37,724 bases of DNA from NCBI GenBank assembly GCA_016870455.1, contig VGBN01000011.1, positions 1-37,724 of the forward strand, read 5' to 3'. How positions within the stretch are numbered: the first letter of the stretch is position 1; each line of letters begins with the position of its first letter. The notes beneath the pieces are model-generated. The model ran no database searches and was not told the DNA's origin. It worked only from the letters and a program-made list of their open reading frames with translations. This stretch comes from Actinomycetota bacterium (lineage in GTDB: Bacteria > Actinomycetota > Actinomycetes > Nanopelagicales > Nanopelagicaceae). Shown here in pieces: positions 18,613 to 27,790 of the stretch. The translations under genes and the position numbers were made by a program.

Positions 18613-20129
18613 GATATATCTTTTAACTTTTGGGCATTTATCTCTCGATTTGGTACCGCTACAACCACAATCTCTAAGCCTGTAACTTTCTTGTTTAACA
18701 CATTTTGCAATTGGGAAGCATCACTTACCCTCAAAGCATTTACCCCAAAGCCAGTGCAAACCTCAACAAGATCTAAATTGTGTGGAGTACCAAATAACTG
18801 ATCGAAATCTTCAACCCCAGCTTGTGGCAAGGTGGAAAATATCCCACCGCCATTGTTATCAATAACATAGATCCGTATATTTTCACCAGCTGCATTTGTT
18901 AACGCGGAAATATCATGTAAAAAGGTCAAATCACCCAAAATTGCATTGGTGTTTTCAAACTCTTTAGCAATACCAAATACTGTTGAGATATTTCCATCTA
19001 TGCCAGCCAAACCTCGATTTGCAAAAACATCAAGTCCACCTCTTGGCTTACAAAATGCTTCAATATCTCTAACTGGCCGAGAAGAGCCAACAAACAACGC
19101 ACTCCCATTTGGTAGCGAGTTACAAATATTTGAGATAACCAATTGTTCAGACCAAGGTAAATCTCTAATCACCTCAGCAGCCAAAGTTACTGAGGTACTC
19201 CACAAACTTAAATCGGCTTTCTCACTAAAAACCTGTTTAGGTAATTTTGAAAGCAATAAATTTGCTTCTCGGTTGCTATCTATACTGCTAGCGCGAGGAT
19301 CAATTACAATCAGATTTTTCGCAAGTTTTATAAAGTTATTTGTGCTTCTAGATAGTGTGGTTCTACCAATGACTACTACATTTTCTGGGGCAAGTCTTTT
19401 TGCTATTTCGTTATCATTTAAAAACAATACTGCGTGTGCTACTGATTGAGGAAAAGAAAGGGGATCCTCAGCAATCATTGGCCAATTCAGTTGCTTTGCA
19501 AACTCTAAAACCTCATCGACTCGATAGCCTCCACGATCATGTCCAACAATTAATACTCCAGTACCTGATTCAATCTTTCCTTCAAGCTTATTTTGGTAAC
19601 TGATTGGATTTATCTTTACACCTGCCAACCAATCAGTTTTGTCAGTGGCAATTAAAGGCTCATCAAATTGAAGGTTGAGGTGAACCGGTCCGTCATTGAG
19701 TAGAGATCTAATCTCAATCTCAGATGAGAGGTCATAAGTTTTTATGCCTGGAAAAAGATTTACTTGATTAGTTGTCTGATTCGCACCAGTTTTTCTTAAT
19801 CTTGCCGGCCGATCAGCTGTGATAATCAGCAATTTATTCATTCCATGTAATGCTTCTATTGCAGCTGGATGAAAATTAGCTGCTGCTGTTCCACTTGTGC
19901 AAATGACTGCTGCATAATTATTACTTGCCTTTGACACTCCTAGTGCGAAAAAGGCAGCACCACGTTCATCAATTTTTATATGCAAGTTAATTAGTTCTCG
20001 TTTGACAGCTTCATTAAGTGATGTGAGTAAAGGCGCATTACGAGAACCAGGTGAGACTACAAAATCACTTACGCCAGCCTCAATCAATTGGCGAAGTACA
20101 GCGTGGGCTAAATTAGTTGCACTACTCAT
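18567..20129 (-). CDS. menD: SEPHCHC synthase (thiamine-diphosphate enzyme)
   Basis: Thiamine diphosphate enzyme that adds the 2-oxoglutarate-derived unit to isochorismate, making 2-succinyl-5-enolpyruvyl-6-hydroxy-3-cyclohexene-1-carboxylate. The cofactor-activating glutamate is Glu55 in DERGAAFFALG. The VVSPGSRNAPL block at 24-34 and the CTSGTAAANFHPA segment near 76-88 are MenD signatures. The ThDP/Mg motif runs from GDLTFLHD (near 398-405) to NNGGGIFSTLPQ. The 520 residues are slightly shorter than E. coli MenD (556). The ATG overlaps the menC stop by four bases. At its 3' end it shares 46 bases with menF on the other strand. Confidence 0.95.
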   Translation of the reverse strand: MSSATNLAHAVLRQLIEAGVSDFVVSPGSRNAPLLTSLNEAVKRELINLHIKIDERGAAFFALGVSKASNNYAAVICTSGTAAANFHPAAIEALHGMNKLLIITADRPARLRKTGANQTTNQVNLFPGIKTYDLSSEIEIRSLLNDGPVHLNLQFDEPLIATDKTDWLAGVKINPISYQNKLEGKIESGTGVLIVGHDRGGYRVDEVLEFAKQLNWPMIAEDPLSFPQSVAHAVLFLNDNEIAKRLAPENVVVIGRTTLSRSTNNFIKLAKNLIVIDPRASSIDSNREANLLLSKLPKQVFSEKADLSLWSTSVTLAAEVIRDLPWSEQLVISNICNSLPNGSALFVGSSRPVRDIEAFCKPRGGLDVFANRGLAGIDGNISTVFGIAKEFENTNAILGDLTFLHDISALTNAAGENIRIYVIDNNGGGIFSTLPQAGVEDFDQLFGTPHNLDLVEVCTGFGVNALRVSDASQLQNVLNKKVTGLEIVVVAVPNREINAQKLKDISQSISRAVRMGINLA

Positions 20130-21067
20130 ATCAAAACCTGTTCATAAATTTCATTAACTCTATTTTGCCACCATTCTTGGCGTGTTGGTGCTGCTTTAAA
20201 TTGCTCGAGCAAATCAGGAATAACTTTTCTATTTTTAATACTTCCATTCTCTGCAACTAATGGTTTGCTTGTCACATCCGCATCAAGTAAGGCCGTAGTT
20301 GCTAGCCCACATGCTCCGTAAAGATTCGGAACAGCAGCTGCAAGCGATAAGCCATGCGAGATTCCGACACTACTATCAAGCGCACTTGATACCACAACAG
20401 GTAACTGGATTTTTTCAATTAACTCAAGCGATGCTGAAAATCCTCCGCTTGGTGCCCATTTGATAATTGCCACATCAGCGACCTCTCTAAGTTTGGTTAA
20501 ATCAGAGCCCAAAAACTTTCTAATTGATTCATCAACAGCAATTTGAATATTTACCGACTGACGAAGTAGCTTTAAATCAGCAATATCTGAACATGGCTGC
20601 TCTACGTAATCAATTTGCCCTGGAAATTCTTGAAGATAATTTCTTAAATTGGCAATTGCCTCCTCTAAACTCCAGCCACCATTAACATCTAAGCGAAATT
20701 TCACTCTAGGTATATGACGTGAAACCTCTTGAAGTAATAGATGGTCATGGACAAAGTCATTTACCTTTACTTTAACTGTCGTGCAGCCATTAAAGCCGGC
20801 TAGTAATTTTCCAACTTGATCAACCTTTACATTTGGCAAAGTGGCATTTACAGATATATCACCTCTAATTTGTTTTGGTGCAGGGGTTATAGCTGCTTCT
20901 AATGCTGCTTTAAGCCAAGTTGCTGATTCTTTGTGGTTGTACTCTGTAAATGGTGCAAACTCGCTCCAGCCTTGTGGCCCCTCAAACAATGCAATCTCAC
21001 GAACTTTTATATGCCGAAAATTATGTTTGACTGGCAGGCTGACAACATTTATTTGAAACGGAAACAT
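20126..21067 (-). CDS. menC: o-Succinylbenzoate synthase
   Basis: Enolase-superfamily dehydratase that makes o-succinylbenzoate from SHCHC. The catalytic set is visible: K99-V-K101 in the KxK motif, metal ligands Asp127 (DVNGGW), Glu156 (EQP) and Asp179 (DES), and the opposing Lys203 in IIKWAPSGG. The 313 residues agree with the family. The ATG begins three bases after the menB stop, and the stop overlaps the menD start by four bases, so menB-menC-menD read as one operon. Confidence 0.95.
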   Translation of the reverse strand: MFPFQINVVSLPVKHNFRHIKVREIALFEGPQGWSEFAPFTEYNHKESATWLKAALEAAITPAPKQIRGDISVNATLPNVKVDQVGKLLAGFNGCTTVKVKVNDFVHDHLLLQEVSRHIPRVKFRLDVNGGWSLEEAIANLRNYLQEFPGQIDYVEQPCSDIADLKLLRQSVNIQIAVDESIRKFLGSDLTKLREVADVAIIKWAPSGGFSASLELIEKIQLPVVVSSALDSSVGISHGLSLAAAVPNLYGACGLATTALLDADVTSKPLVAENGSIKNRKVIPDLLEQFKAAPTRQEWWQNRVNEIYEQVLI

Positions 21068-21070
21068 TAA

Positions 21071-21949
21071 TTATGGACGTTTAGGGAATTTATTAAAATT
21101 TGGCTCTCGTTTTTCTTGATAGGCGTTTCTACCCTCTTGACCTTCCTCGGTCAGATAAAACAACATAGTTGCATCACCTGCTAATTGCTGTACACCAGCC
21201 AGACCATCATCTGCTGCATTTAATCCAGCTTTTAGTAATCGAAGTGCCATTGGTGAATGTCTTAACATCTCTCTAGCCCAACTGACAGTCTCTGCCTCCA
21301 ATTCTTCAACAGGCACCACGGCATTTACTAATCCCATATCTAATGCTTCCTGTGCATCATATTGCCGGCAGAGAAACCAAATTTCTCGTGCTTTCTTTTG
21401 TCCAACATGTGCAGCTAACAACCCAGCACCGTAGCCGCCATCAAATGACCCAACCATTGGACCTGTTTGACCAAACTTGGCATTTGCTGCAGCAATAGTT
21501 AAATCGCAAACTACATGTAGAACATGTCCGCCACCGATAGCCCAACCAGCAACCATGGCTACAACTGGTTTAGGAGTACGACGAATTTGAATCTGAAGAT
21601 CTAAAACATTTAAGCGGCCAATTCCTTTTTTACTTAACTCATCATCGCCGAGGTAACCATCGTCACCTCGAACATTTATATCTCCGCCCGAGCAAAAAGC
21701 TTCCGTACCTTCTCCAGTAAAAATAATGACGCCAACTTGATCGTTATCACGTGCTAAATCAAATGCTTTAGCCAACTCTTTCAGAGTTTGTGGTCGAAAC
21801 GCATTTCGAACCTGCGGCCGATTAATTGTAATTTTTGCCATACCTTCAGCGGTTTGGTATCTAATATCTTTAAAATCTTTACCACCCTTACCGCTCTCCC
21901 ATTTTGGAATAGTTCGATCGCCAGGTGCTCGTTTAACTGGCTTGCTCAC
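21071..21949 (-). CDS. menB: 1,4-Dihydroxy-2-naphthoyl-CoA synthase
   Basis: Crotonase-fold enzyme that closes the second ring, turning o-succinylbenzoyl-CoA into 1,4-dihydroxy-2-naphthoyl-CoA. Oxyanion-hole and active-site segments are visible: the [14 protein letters not shown] block at 86-99, [11 protein letters not shown] at 139-149 and GSFDGGYG at 167-174, whose Asp170 belongs to the MenB signature that separates it from other crotonases. The 292 residues are family length. The start is GTG at 21949, supported by an AGGAG sequence six bases upstream, one of the few clear ribosome-binding sites in the window. It heads menB-menC-menD. Confidence 0.96.
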   Translation of the reverse strand: MSKPVKRAPGDRTIPKWESGKGGKDFKDIRYQTAEGMAKITINRPQVRNAFRPQTLKELAKAFDLARDNDQVGVIIFTGEGTEAFCSGGDINVRGDDGYLGDDELSKKGIGRLNVLDLQIQIRRTPKPVVAMVAGWAIGGGHVLHVVCDLTIAAANAKFGQTGPMVGSFDGGYGAGLLAAHVGQKKAREIWFLCRQYDAQEALDMGLVNAVVPVEELEAETVSWAREMLRHSPMALRLLKAGLNAADDGLAGVQQLAGDATMLFYLTEEGQEGRNAYQEKREPNFNKFPKRP

Positions 21950-21955
21950 GGGATG

Positions 21956-21960
21956 CTCCT
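21956..21960 (-). promoter_or_regulatory. Shine-Dalgarno of menB
   Basis: AGGAG on the minus strand, six bases before the GTG at 21949. It decides this start. It contrasts with most unit-leading genes here, which lack such a site. Confidence 0.7.
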
Positions 21961-21988
21961 AAGGTTTTATTCACAATTAGATAAGAGA

Positions 21989-21999
21989 TAGCCTACGGT
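21989..21999 (+). promoter_or_regulatory. Putative -10 region of menE
   Basis: Overlapping TANNNT boxes TAGCCT (21989-21994) and TACGGT (21994-21999) lie nine and four bases before the ATG at 22004. The complementary strand reads TAGGCT over 21990-21995 and could serve menB. No ribosome-binding site precedes menE. Weak, inferred. Confidence 0.3.
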
Positions 22000-22003
22000 G
22001 ATT

Positions 22004-23080
22004 ATGGGTGAAAATGAACTGCGAGATTTAATCTCGATTCAGGCTAAGTGGTCAATCCCACAACTACAAGAAAACTTAGCGATGGCAGTTGAGGGATCGG
22101 GTCCAGCGCTTTCAACGGAGGAGTTAAAGGTCAGGCATGTTCCAAGTGAGATAGCACTTGTGGTGGCTACCTCTGGTTCAACTGGTAAACCAAAATCAGT
22201 TGCGATCGCATCAAAGGCACTTATTGCCTCAGTAAATGCAAGTCATAAATATTTAGGTGCAACTCCTGGGGATACTTGGTCACTTTTACTACCTACAAAT
22301 CATATTGCTGGCCTTAATGTCTTGATCAGAGCAACCGCATTAGGTTCTAGAGTTATTGATAATCGAAACCAAGATAAATATGTTGATGCAGATTTTGTTT
22401 CTATTGTGCCAACTCAACTCCATAAAGCCTTAACTGTTGATCCCGCCCTGCTAGAACACTTAACCGCTGCAGAGGCGGTGTTGGTAGGTGGTGGGCCATT
22501 AAGTGAAAGCTTAAAAAAAGAAGCAAACAGTAAGCATGTAAAAGTTATAACTACATACGGGATGACTGAGATGTGTGGGGGTTGTGTTTACAATCAAAAA
22601 CCTCTTGATGGAGTAGAAGTAAAAATTTCAAATGAGGGTTTAATCCAACTTACTGGACCGATGATCTCATCTGGATATCTAAGTGAGGATGGAAAGATTG
22701 AGAAAGAATTTGAATCTGGCTGGTTTAAAAGTCGTGATATTGGAGAATTAAATGCTGGCCTATTAAAAATTTTGGGTAGATCTGATGAGGTGATTATCTC
22801 TGGAGGTGAAAAAATCTCTTTGGTTGAGGTTGAGGACTCAATTAGAAAGGTACTGCCAAACGTTGAGGTAATTGCTTTTGGTTTACCTGATGATAAATGG
22901 GGTGAAAAATTATGTATCGCCTCTACTCTGAAGATAAATCAGGATGAGCTCAAACTAAAGTTGGGAAATCTAGCAACACCTAAAGAGATGTTTGTTTTTG
23001 AAAGAATTCCTAAAACCACAATGGAAAAACCAGATCGCAGAGCTGCTATTGAGTTAGCAAGTAAGATGAGTATCAAATGA
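22004..23080 (+). CDS. menE: o-Succinylbenzoate-CoA ligase
   Basis: Acyl-adenylate-forming ligase that activates o-succinylbenzoate with ATP and CoA. Visible motifs are the P-loop ATSGSTGKPKSV near 55-66, TTYGMTEMCGG near 183-193, GWFKSRDIGE near 239-248, GRSDEVIISGGEKIS, and the C-terminal catalytic lysine (Lys342) in TMEKPDRR. At 358 residues it is shorter than E. coli MenE (451) but close to actinobacterial forms. Two starts are possible: ATG at 22004 or GTG at 21998 (two extra residues); I prefer ATG because neither has a ribosome-binding site and a -10 box lies just upstream. It overlaps menA by four bases. Confidence 0.93.
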   Translation: MGENELRDLISIQAKWSIPQLQENLAMAVEGSGPALSTEELKVRHVPSEIALVVATSGSTGKPKSVAIASKALIASVNASHKYLGATPGDTWSLLLPTNHIAGLNVLIRATALGSRVIDNRNQDKYVDADFVSIVPTQLHKALTVDPALLEHLTAAEAVLVGGGPLSESLKKEANSKHVKVITTYGMTEMCGGCVYNQKPLDGVEVKISNEGLIQLTGPMISSGYLSEDGKIEKEFESGWFKSRDIGELNAGLLKILGRSDEVIISGGEKISLVEVEDSIRKVLPNVEVIAFGLPDDKWGEKLCIASTLKINQDELKLKLGNLATPKEMFVFERIPKTTMEKPDRRAAIELASKMSIK

Positions 23081-23925
23081 AACGCTGGGTTATTGGCGCT
23101 AGAGTTAAAACTCTACCTGCTGCTATTGCACCAGTTTTAGTTGGTACCGCATATGCCAGCCAGATCACTTGGTTAAATGCGGCACTTGCCATGATTGTTT
23201 CACTATCACTTCAAATTGGGGTGAATTTTTCCAATGACTACTCAGATGGAATCAAAGGAGTAGATGCCAATCGAGTTGGTCCAACTCGACTAGTTGCTTC
23301 AGGTTTGGCCAATGCTAAATCTGTTAAAGCTGCTGCAATTGTTTCATTTTTAGTTGCTGCTGTTGCTGGATTAATTCTTGCGATGGGGGTTTCTTACTGG
23401 CTTATTGCAGTGGGTGCTTTAGCAATCTGGGCTGCTTGGGGATATACCGGAGGGAAAAAACCTTACGGCTACTTTGGATTTGGCGAACTTTCAGTTTTCA
23501 TATTCTTTGGGTTGGTTGCAACTATTGGAAGTTATTTTGTTCAAACCCAAGAGATAAATTGGCAAATTTTTATATTGGCAATTCCAGTTGGCTCTCACTC
23601 TTGTGCAATTTTAGCTATCAATAATTTAAGAGATCTGCCTCAAGATGCCTTGGCAGGTAAGCGAACTATGGCGGTTAAAATTGGTGAGAAAAACACTCGG
23701 CGTTTTTTTGTACTTCTCTTAGTAATTGCTCAGTTTTTTGCTGCTGGCGCGAGTGCCATATCCCTGTTGGCATTTTTCACCTTACTTTGCCTACCGCTGA
23801 CTTACTTGATTAGTAAACAGGTTTTGGCTGGCGCAGTTGGCAAGGAGTTAATTGCACTTTTGTCGCACACTGCAAAACTACAACTTTTGATGGCTGTCTT
23901 ATTAACCACTGCACTTGTAATCTAA
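23077..23925 (+). CDS. menA: 1,4-Dihydroxy-2-naphthoate prenyltransferase
   Basis: Membrane prenyltransferase of the UbiA superfamily that joins the prenyl chain to 1,4-dihydroxy-2-naphthoate, giving demethylmenaquinone. The first Asp-rich motif is N53-D-x2-D57 in the sequence NDYSDGIKGVDANRVGPTR, and the second is NNLRDLPQDALAGKRT near 182-197. About eight hydrophobic helices fill the rest. The 282 residues are typical for MenA. The ATG overlaps the menE stop by four bases. The prenyl donor is probably made by the synthase at 625-1611. Confidence 0.95.
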   Translation: MKRWVIGARVKTLPAAIAPVLVGTAYASQITWLNAALAMIVSLSLQIGVNFSNDYSDGIKGVDANRVGPTRLVASGLANAKSVKAAAIVSFLVAAVAGLILAMGVSYWLIAVGALAIWAAWGYTGGKKPYGYFGFGELSVFIFFGLVATIGSYFVQTQEINWQIFILAIPVGSHSCAILAINNLRDLPQDALAGKRTMAVKIGEKNTRRFFVLLLVIAQFFAAGASAISLLAFFTLLCLPLTYLISKQVLAGAVGKELIALLSHTAKLQLLMAVLLTTALVI

Positions 23926-23931
23926 AACCGC

Positions 23932-23937
23932 TAAACT
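23932..23937 (+). promoter_or_regulatory. Leaderless-type -10 box for 23944 gene
   Basis: TAAACT lies exactly six bases before the ATG, so transcription would start at the A of the start codon. No ribosome-binding site fits in the 18-base gap after menA. Confidence 0.5.
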
Positions 23938-23943
23938 AAGAGC

Positions 23944-24195
23944 ATGCTTAAGTACTTAGTGGTCCTAGTTATCATTATTGATATTTATACATTAATTGAT
24001 TGCGCTATGACCCCACAGGAAAAGGTACGCAGATTTCCCAAGTGGGCTTGGTTATTGATAATCATTCTGACCGGAATAATTGGTGATATTGCCTGGTTTG
24101 TTGCGGGTAGACCAAGAGGGCCAAGACCTAATCGTGGTGGTCAAAAGCGAATTATTCCGCCCGATGACAATCCTGATTTTTTAAGAAAGTTATAA
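23944..24195 (+). CDS. Small two-helix membrane protein, PLDc_N-like
   Basis: An 83-residue protein with two hydrophobic segments (about 3-20 and 33-52) joined by a short loop, followed by a basic, proline-rich cytoplasmic tail. The pattern of a TLIDCAMTP-like loop, then FPKWAWLLIIIL and a GDIAWFVAGRPR end, matches the stand-alone phospholipase D N-terminal (PLDc_N, PF13396) domain. It has no catalytic HKD motif and no known activity. Actinobacteria often have such a protein near menA and menE, from memory. It has its own leaderless-type promoter and its 3' end overlaps the convergent ccsB by six bases. Confidence 0.8.
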   Translation: MLKYLVVLVIIIDIYTLIDCAMTPQEKVRRFPKWAWLLIIILTGIIGDIAWFVAGRPRGPRPNRGGQKRIIPPDDNPDFLRKL

Positions 24196-25089
24196 ACCAG
24201 AGTAGGTGTGACGGCCAGTTCCCCATACATTTATATAAATGTAATTAAAAAGGAATGTTGAGCCGGCAAGTAAACAAAGCCAAGCTGCTTTTCTACCTCG
24301 CCAACCTACAGTCACACGTGCATGTAGATAGGCAGCATAAGCAACCCAAGTTATGAAGGCCCAAGTTTCTTTTGGATCCCATCCCCAGTAACGACCCCAA
24401 GCAGCCTCTGCCCAAATCGCCCCGGCAATTACCGAGAAAGTCCATAATGGAAAGACCAAAGCTACTAATCGATATGAAAGATTATCTAATGCTTCAAGTG
24501 TTGGTAATTTCTCAGCCCAAACCGGCCTAACTCCTTTTTGCTCATACCTGTCAAGAAATAAATATGCACCCGCAATGCAATTAGCCAAGAGAAATACACC
24601 ACCAGAGATGATTGCTGCTGAAACATGGATTACCAACCATGGCGATTTCAAAGCCGGCATTAAAGGTGCACTTGGACGATACAACAAGGTAACTGCAGTT
24701 CCTAAAGTAAGCAGAATTGAAAGTGCTGCTGGTAAGCCAAGCCATCGCAACTTATATTTTTTTAGTGCAAATAAATATGCTCCACTAAATGCAAGTGCAC
24801 CAGTTATTGAAAACTCATACATGTTGCCCCATGGAACTCGATTTGCAGAAACCCCTCGGAAAATTACACCAGGTAGTAAAAGTAAAAAACCTATAACCAT
24901 AAAGGCGGTGGCGAGTCGGCCAACTCGTTCAGTTCGAGAAAAATCCAATTTAGTTTTCTTAACTGATTTAGCAGGTGTTTTTACCGACCAAGCAACCTCT
25001 ATTGCGTGAGATAAAAAAGCTAGGGCATAAAAAAGTATCGCTGAGTAAATAAGATTATTTGATAGTACTGCAGCGGAGTTATCGCTCAT
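24190..25089 (-). CDS. ccsB: Cytochrome c biogenesis protein CcsB (ResC/CcsA)
   Basis: Membrane heme-handling subunit of system II cytochrome c maturation; with ResB it exports heme and attaches it to apocytochromes outside the membrane. The tryptophan-rich heme motif WGRYWGWDPKETWAFITW is near residues 231-248, with conserved histidines on flanking helices (LHARVTVGWRGR after it, LVIHVSAAIISGG near 151-163). The 299 residues and about eight helices fit the family. The ATG lies 11 bases inside resB. It is the last gene of its operon. Confidence 0.94.
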   Translation of the reverse strand: MSDNSAAVLSNNLIYSAILFYALAFLSHAIEVAWSVKTPAKSVKKTKLDFSRTERVGRLATAFMVIGFLLLLPGVIFRGVSANRVPWGNMYEFSITGALAFSGAYLFALKKYKLRWLGLPAALSILLTLGTAVTLLYRPSAPLMPALKSPWLVIHVSAAIISGGVFLLANCIAGAYLFLDRYEQKGVRPVWAEKLPTLEALDNLSYRLVALVFPLWTFSVIAGAIWAEAAWGRYWGWDPKETWAFITWVAYAAYLHARVTVGWRGRKAAWLCLLAGSTFLFNYIYINVWGTGRHTYSGL

Positions 25090-26527
25090 TACTCATCTCC
25101 TTCACCAACTCTTTGATCTCATCTTCTAGACCTGGTATTCCATTTTTTGCAAGACCTGCAATCTGGGTCTTTCTGCCCTGCTTAACCCAAATTCTTCGCT
25201 GTCTTGTAAATAATGAAATTAGTAATCCCAAGATAGCAAGTATTGCACCAATTAATGCAAAGCCTTTTCCAGGATCATTAACTATTTGTAAGTTAACCCA
25301 AGATGTCCATCCTGTAAATGTGATGCTGCCCTCACCAAAGTCATAACTTTCATTGAGAACCAATGCCTTTAAACCAATCCGTTCCATCTTGCTGGTATCA
25401 ATTCGATAAACAGATTGTGGAATTCCTCTGTTAAGCCCTAGATCACCTTTCCAAACCGCCAACAATAGGCGAGGGTCTAAAACCTCAGGATATGAAGAAA
25501 ATCCACCACGAATTGGATCTCGATCTGCGGTTGGCAAAAAGGATGCAACAAATCCGATCTGCGGTTGCATGTCAGGCACTTTTATTGCACCAATCGAAGA
25601 AAGATTTGCATCCTGAGGTAAAAACGTAGTCGGCCCATCAAACACAACTTTTCCAGTTTTATCTTTAACTACCACGATTGGTGCATAACCATTTGCCTGC
25701 AAATAAATTTTCGTACTTCCGTAGGTTAGTGGTTGATTTACCTTTATAACTCTGGTTGTTTCTGTTGAACCAACGGGATTGGCTGTGGATACGGTTAACT
25801 CATAATCAAGTGCAGCATTTGATACTGGATCATACTTGGCTTTAAAATCTTTAATTGTTATTGAAAATGGTGGCAGTGAATCCTCAGATTGATACTTACC
25901 AAAGCCTAAAATGTCATAAGAGGTTGGTGTGTTGATAAAGCGATCTCCTATATTGACAATTGCATCACCACGACTGCCTAATAATGAGCCAATGCCAACT
26001 GCAACAAGGATCAAAACTAGCGATAAGTGAAAGAGCAGGTTGCCACTTTCGCGGGCATATCCTTTTTCAGCTGAAATTGAGTTTTCATCTCTCCTGATTC
26101 GAAAATGCTTTTTCCTTAAATACCGCTCTACAATATCTAGATCCACTTTTTTAAACTCGGTGTATGACTCCATACGATCTAAATACTTAGGAGTTAATGG
26201 TGGCTTTGCACCAATTGCTTTGAGGTGCTCAATGCTCCTAGGTAATACACAACCGATTAGCGAAATAAACAACAATAAGTAGATGGCACTAAACCAAGGT
26301 GAGCTAAAAACATCAAACATACTAAATCGATCAAGCCAAATTGCAACCTGTGGGTTGTCAATAAAGTATTGCCTCACCTGAACTGGATTTTGACTACGTT
26401 GAGGGAAGAGTGAACCTGGAATAGCTGCAATTGCAAGTAGGAGAAGAAGTATTAACGCAATTCGCATGCTGGTTAACTGGCGCCAGCACCACCTTAAGAA
26501 GGATCTGCTATCTAACTCGGTACTCAT
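25079..26527 (-). CDS. resB: Cytochrome c biogenesis protein ResB
   Basis: Membrane partner of CcsB in system II heme attachment. Three hydrophobic helices lie in the N-terminal 200 residues (first one in MRIALILLLLLAIAAIPGS, including the conserved PGS and then LFPQR segment), a large extracytoplasmic domain spans about 200-430, and a final helix (GFALIGAILAILGLLISLF) is near 433-451. The FLRWCWRQLTSMRIAL start is typical of actinobacterial ResB. The 482 residues are slightly below the usual 530. The start codon shares a base with the ccdA stop (TAATG arrangement). Confidence 0.94.
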   Translation of the reverse strand: MSTELDSRSFLRWCWRQLTSMRIALILLLLLAIAAIPGSLFPQRSQNPVQVRQYFIDNPQVAIWLDRFSMFDVFSSPWFSAIYLLLFISLIGCVLPRSIEHLKAIGAKPPLTPKYLDRMESYTEFKKVDLDIVERYLRKKHFRIRRDENSISAEKGYARESGNLLFHLSLVLILVAVGIGSLLGSRGDAIVNIGDRFINTPTSYDILGFGKYQSEDSLPPFSITIKDFKAKYDPVSNAALDYELTVSTANPVGSTETTRVIKVNQPLTYGSTKIYLQANGYAPIVVVKDKTGKVVFDGPTTFLPQDANLSSIGAIKVPDMQPQIGFVASFLPTADRDPIRGGFSSYPEVLDPRLLLAVWKGDLGLNRGIPQSVYRIDTSKMERIGLKALVLNESYDFGEGSITFTGWTSWVNLQIVNDPGKGFALIGAILAILGLLISLFTRQRRIWVKQGRKTQIAGLAKNGIPGLEDEIKELVKEMSNER

Positions 26528-27258
26528 TAGATGATTGGTATAAATCCACTAATTAAATCGCGCAAGCTGTTCATAAGTTGATCCCAAAGATCTGAAACCT
26601 GCAGGAAGCCAATTAGTATTAAAAAGCTACCGCCAATCTTTGTGATTGTGCTACCTCTCCTAGTAATAAATTTTCGTAATCGCTCTGCTTTATCCAATGC
26701 CAAGCCCATCAAGATAAAAGGAAGACCAAGGCCTAGACAATAAGCAGCCGATAAAATTGCACCTCGTTGAGCAGTTGCGCTTTGGATTGCAAGTACCTGT
26801 ACTGCTCCCAATGTTGGTCCGATACAAGGCGTCCAACCAATACCAAAAGCAAAACCTAAAAGAGGTGCAAAGGTTAGGCCACTTCGCATTCGCCAATTGG
26901 GTTTAAAGCTCCTATAAAACTTTTCACTCAATAAGAAGATAACTCCAAGTGCAATCGTTACTAAACCAAGAACTATTGATATGGGTCTTGAGTTCTCAGC
27001 AATTTTAGAACCCAGCCCACCAAACAATGCCCCGTATGAAACAAACAACAAAGTAAACCCAGCAACAAATAGCACCGAACCCAAAAAAACTCTGCTCCTG
27101 CTTTTCACATCACTCATTCCAGATGCATACGAGAGGTAACCAGGAACTAATGGGATTACACAGGGTGAAAAAAATGAGACTAAACCTGCAAGAGCTGCAA
27201 CAAACATCGCTATTAAAAGATTTGCATCAAAGACCTGATCAATTAAAAACTCAATCAT
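26527..27258 (-). CDS. ccdA: Cytochrome c biogenesis thiol transporter CcdA
   Basis: Six-helix membrane protein that carries reducing equivalents from cytoplasmic thioredoxin to extracytoplasmic thiol-disulfide proteins. The two redox cysteines sit in the expected contexts: Cys33 in SFFSPCVIPLVPGYLSY and Cys145 in GIGWTPCIGPTLG. The 243 residues match the minimal CcdA. It lies between the TlpA-like lipoprotein (its likely acceptor) and resB, and overlaps tlpA by eight bases. Confidence 0.95.
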   Translation of the reverse strand: MIEFLIDQVFDANLLIAMFVAALAGLVSFFSPCVIPLVPGYLSYASGMSDVKSRSRVFLGSVLFVAGFTLLFVSYGALFGGLGSKIAENSRPISIVLGLVTIALGVIFLLSEKFYRSFKPNWRMRSGLTFAPLLGFAFGIGWTPCIGPTLGAVQVLAIQSATAQRGAILSAAYCLGLGLPFILMGLALDKAERLRKFITRRGSTITKIGGSFLILIGFLQVSDLWDQLMNSLRDLISGFIPII

Positions 27259-27790
27259 TTGCCAATACCTTATCGAGCATCTTCTTTAATCCGGCCACAG
27301 TAACCTCACCACTTATTCTCACCGCGACTTTCCCTTCTTGATCAATAATCAAGGTGGTAGGAATTGCGTTTGGAATTAAAGACCCGTCAAAGCCAACCAA
27401 TAATGAATCATCAATAAATGTCGGGAATGTTAAACCAAAAGTTTCATAAAATGCACGAGCAGATGAGAGATTGTCTCTAGTTAAAATTCCAGCAAATTGA
27501 ACCTGGGGGTAATTAATTGAAAATTCCTGCAGCACTGGAGCCTCAGCCCGACATGGTGCACACCAAGAGGCCCAGACATTGACCACGGTTACTTGATTTG
27601 AATTAAGAGTTATCTCTCCAGTTGTCAAAGTTGGACCAGATAAAATTGGTGCGCTCTTACGTTGACCTTTCTCAACAAAGGTTGCAATTCCACTACCAGA
27701 TATAAAGGAATTCTCATTTACGCTGGATAAGCCGCCACCAGCACATCCGGTTAGCAAGAGTAAGCTGAGAAAAATCGAGGTAAATTTCAT
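27251..27790 (-). CDS. TlpA/ResA-like thiol-disulfide lipoprotein
   Basis: Extracytoplasmic thioredoxin-fold protein, probably anchored as a lipoprotein. The signal sequence ends in a lipobox with Cys16 (LLTGC). The active site is W76-C-A-P-C80 in NVWASWCAPCRAE, and the cis-proline loop is in IPTTLIIDQEGK near 146-157. In system II maturation such proteins reduce apocytochrome CxxCH cysteines before heme attachment, with electrons from CcdA. The 179 residues are normal. The ATG overlaps the upstream phosphatase gene by four bases. Confidence 0.93.
   Translation of the reverse strand: MKFTSIFLSLLLLTGCAGGGLSSVNENSFISGSGIATFVEKGQRKSAPILSGPTLTTGEITLNSNQVTVVNVWASWCAPCRAEAPVLQEFSINYPQVQFAGILTRDNLSSARAFYETFGLTFPTFIDDSLLVGFDGSLIPNAIPTTLIIDQEGKVAVRISGEVTVAGLKKMLDKVLAND

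Noticed and set aside
18946-19449. 167-codon open frame on the plus strand
   Set aside because: Antisense to menD across its conserved region; no ribosome-binding site or family resemblance.
24575-25009. 144-codon open frame on the plus strand
   Set aside because: Antisense to ccsB, which has the tryptophan-rich heme motif and correct length.
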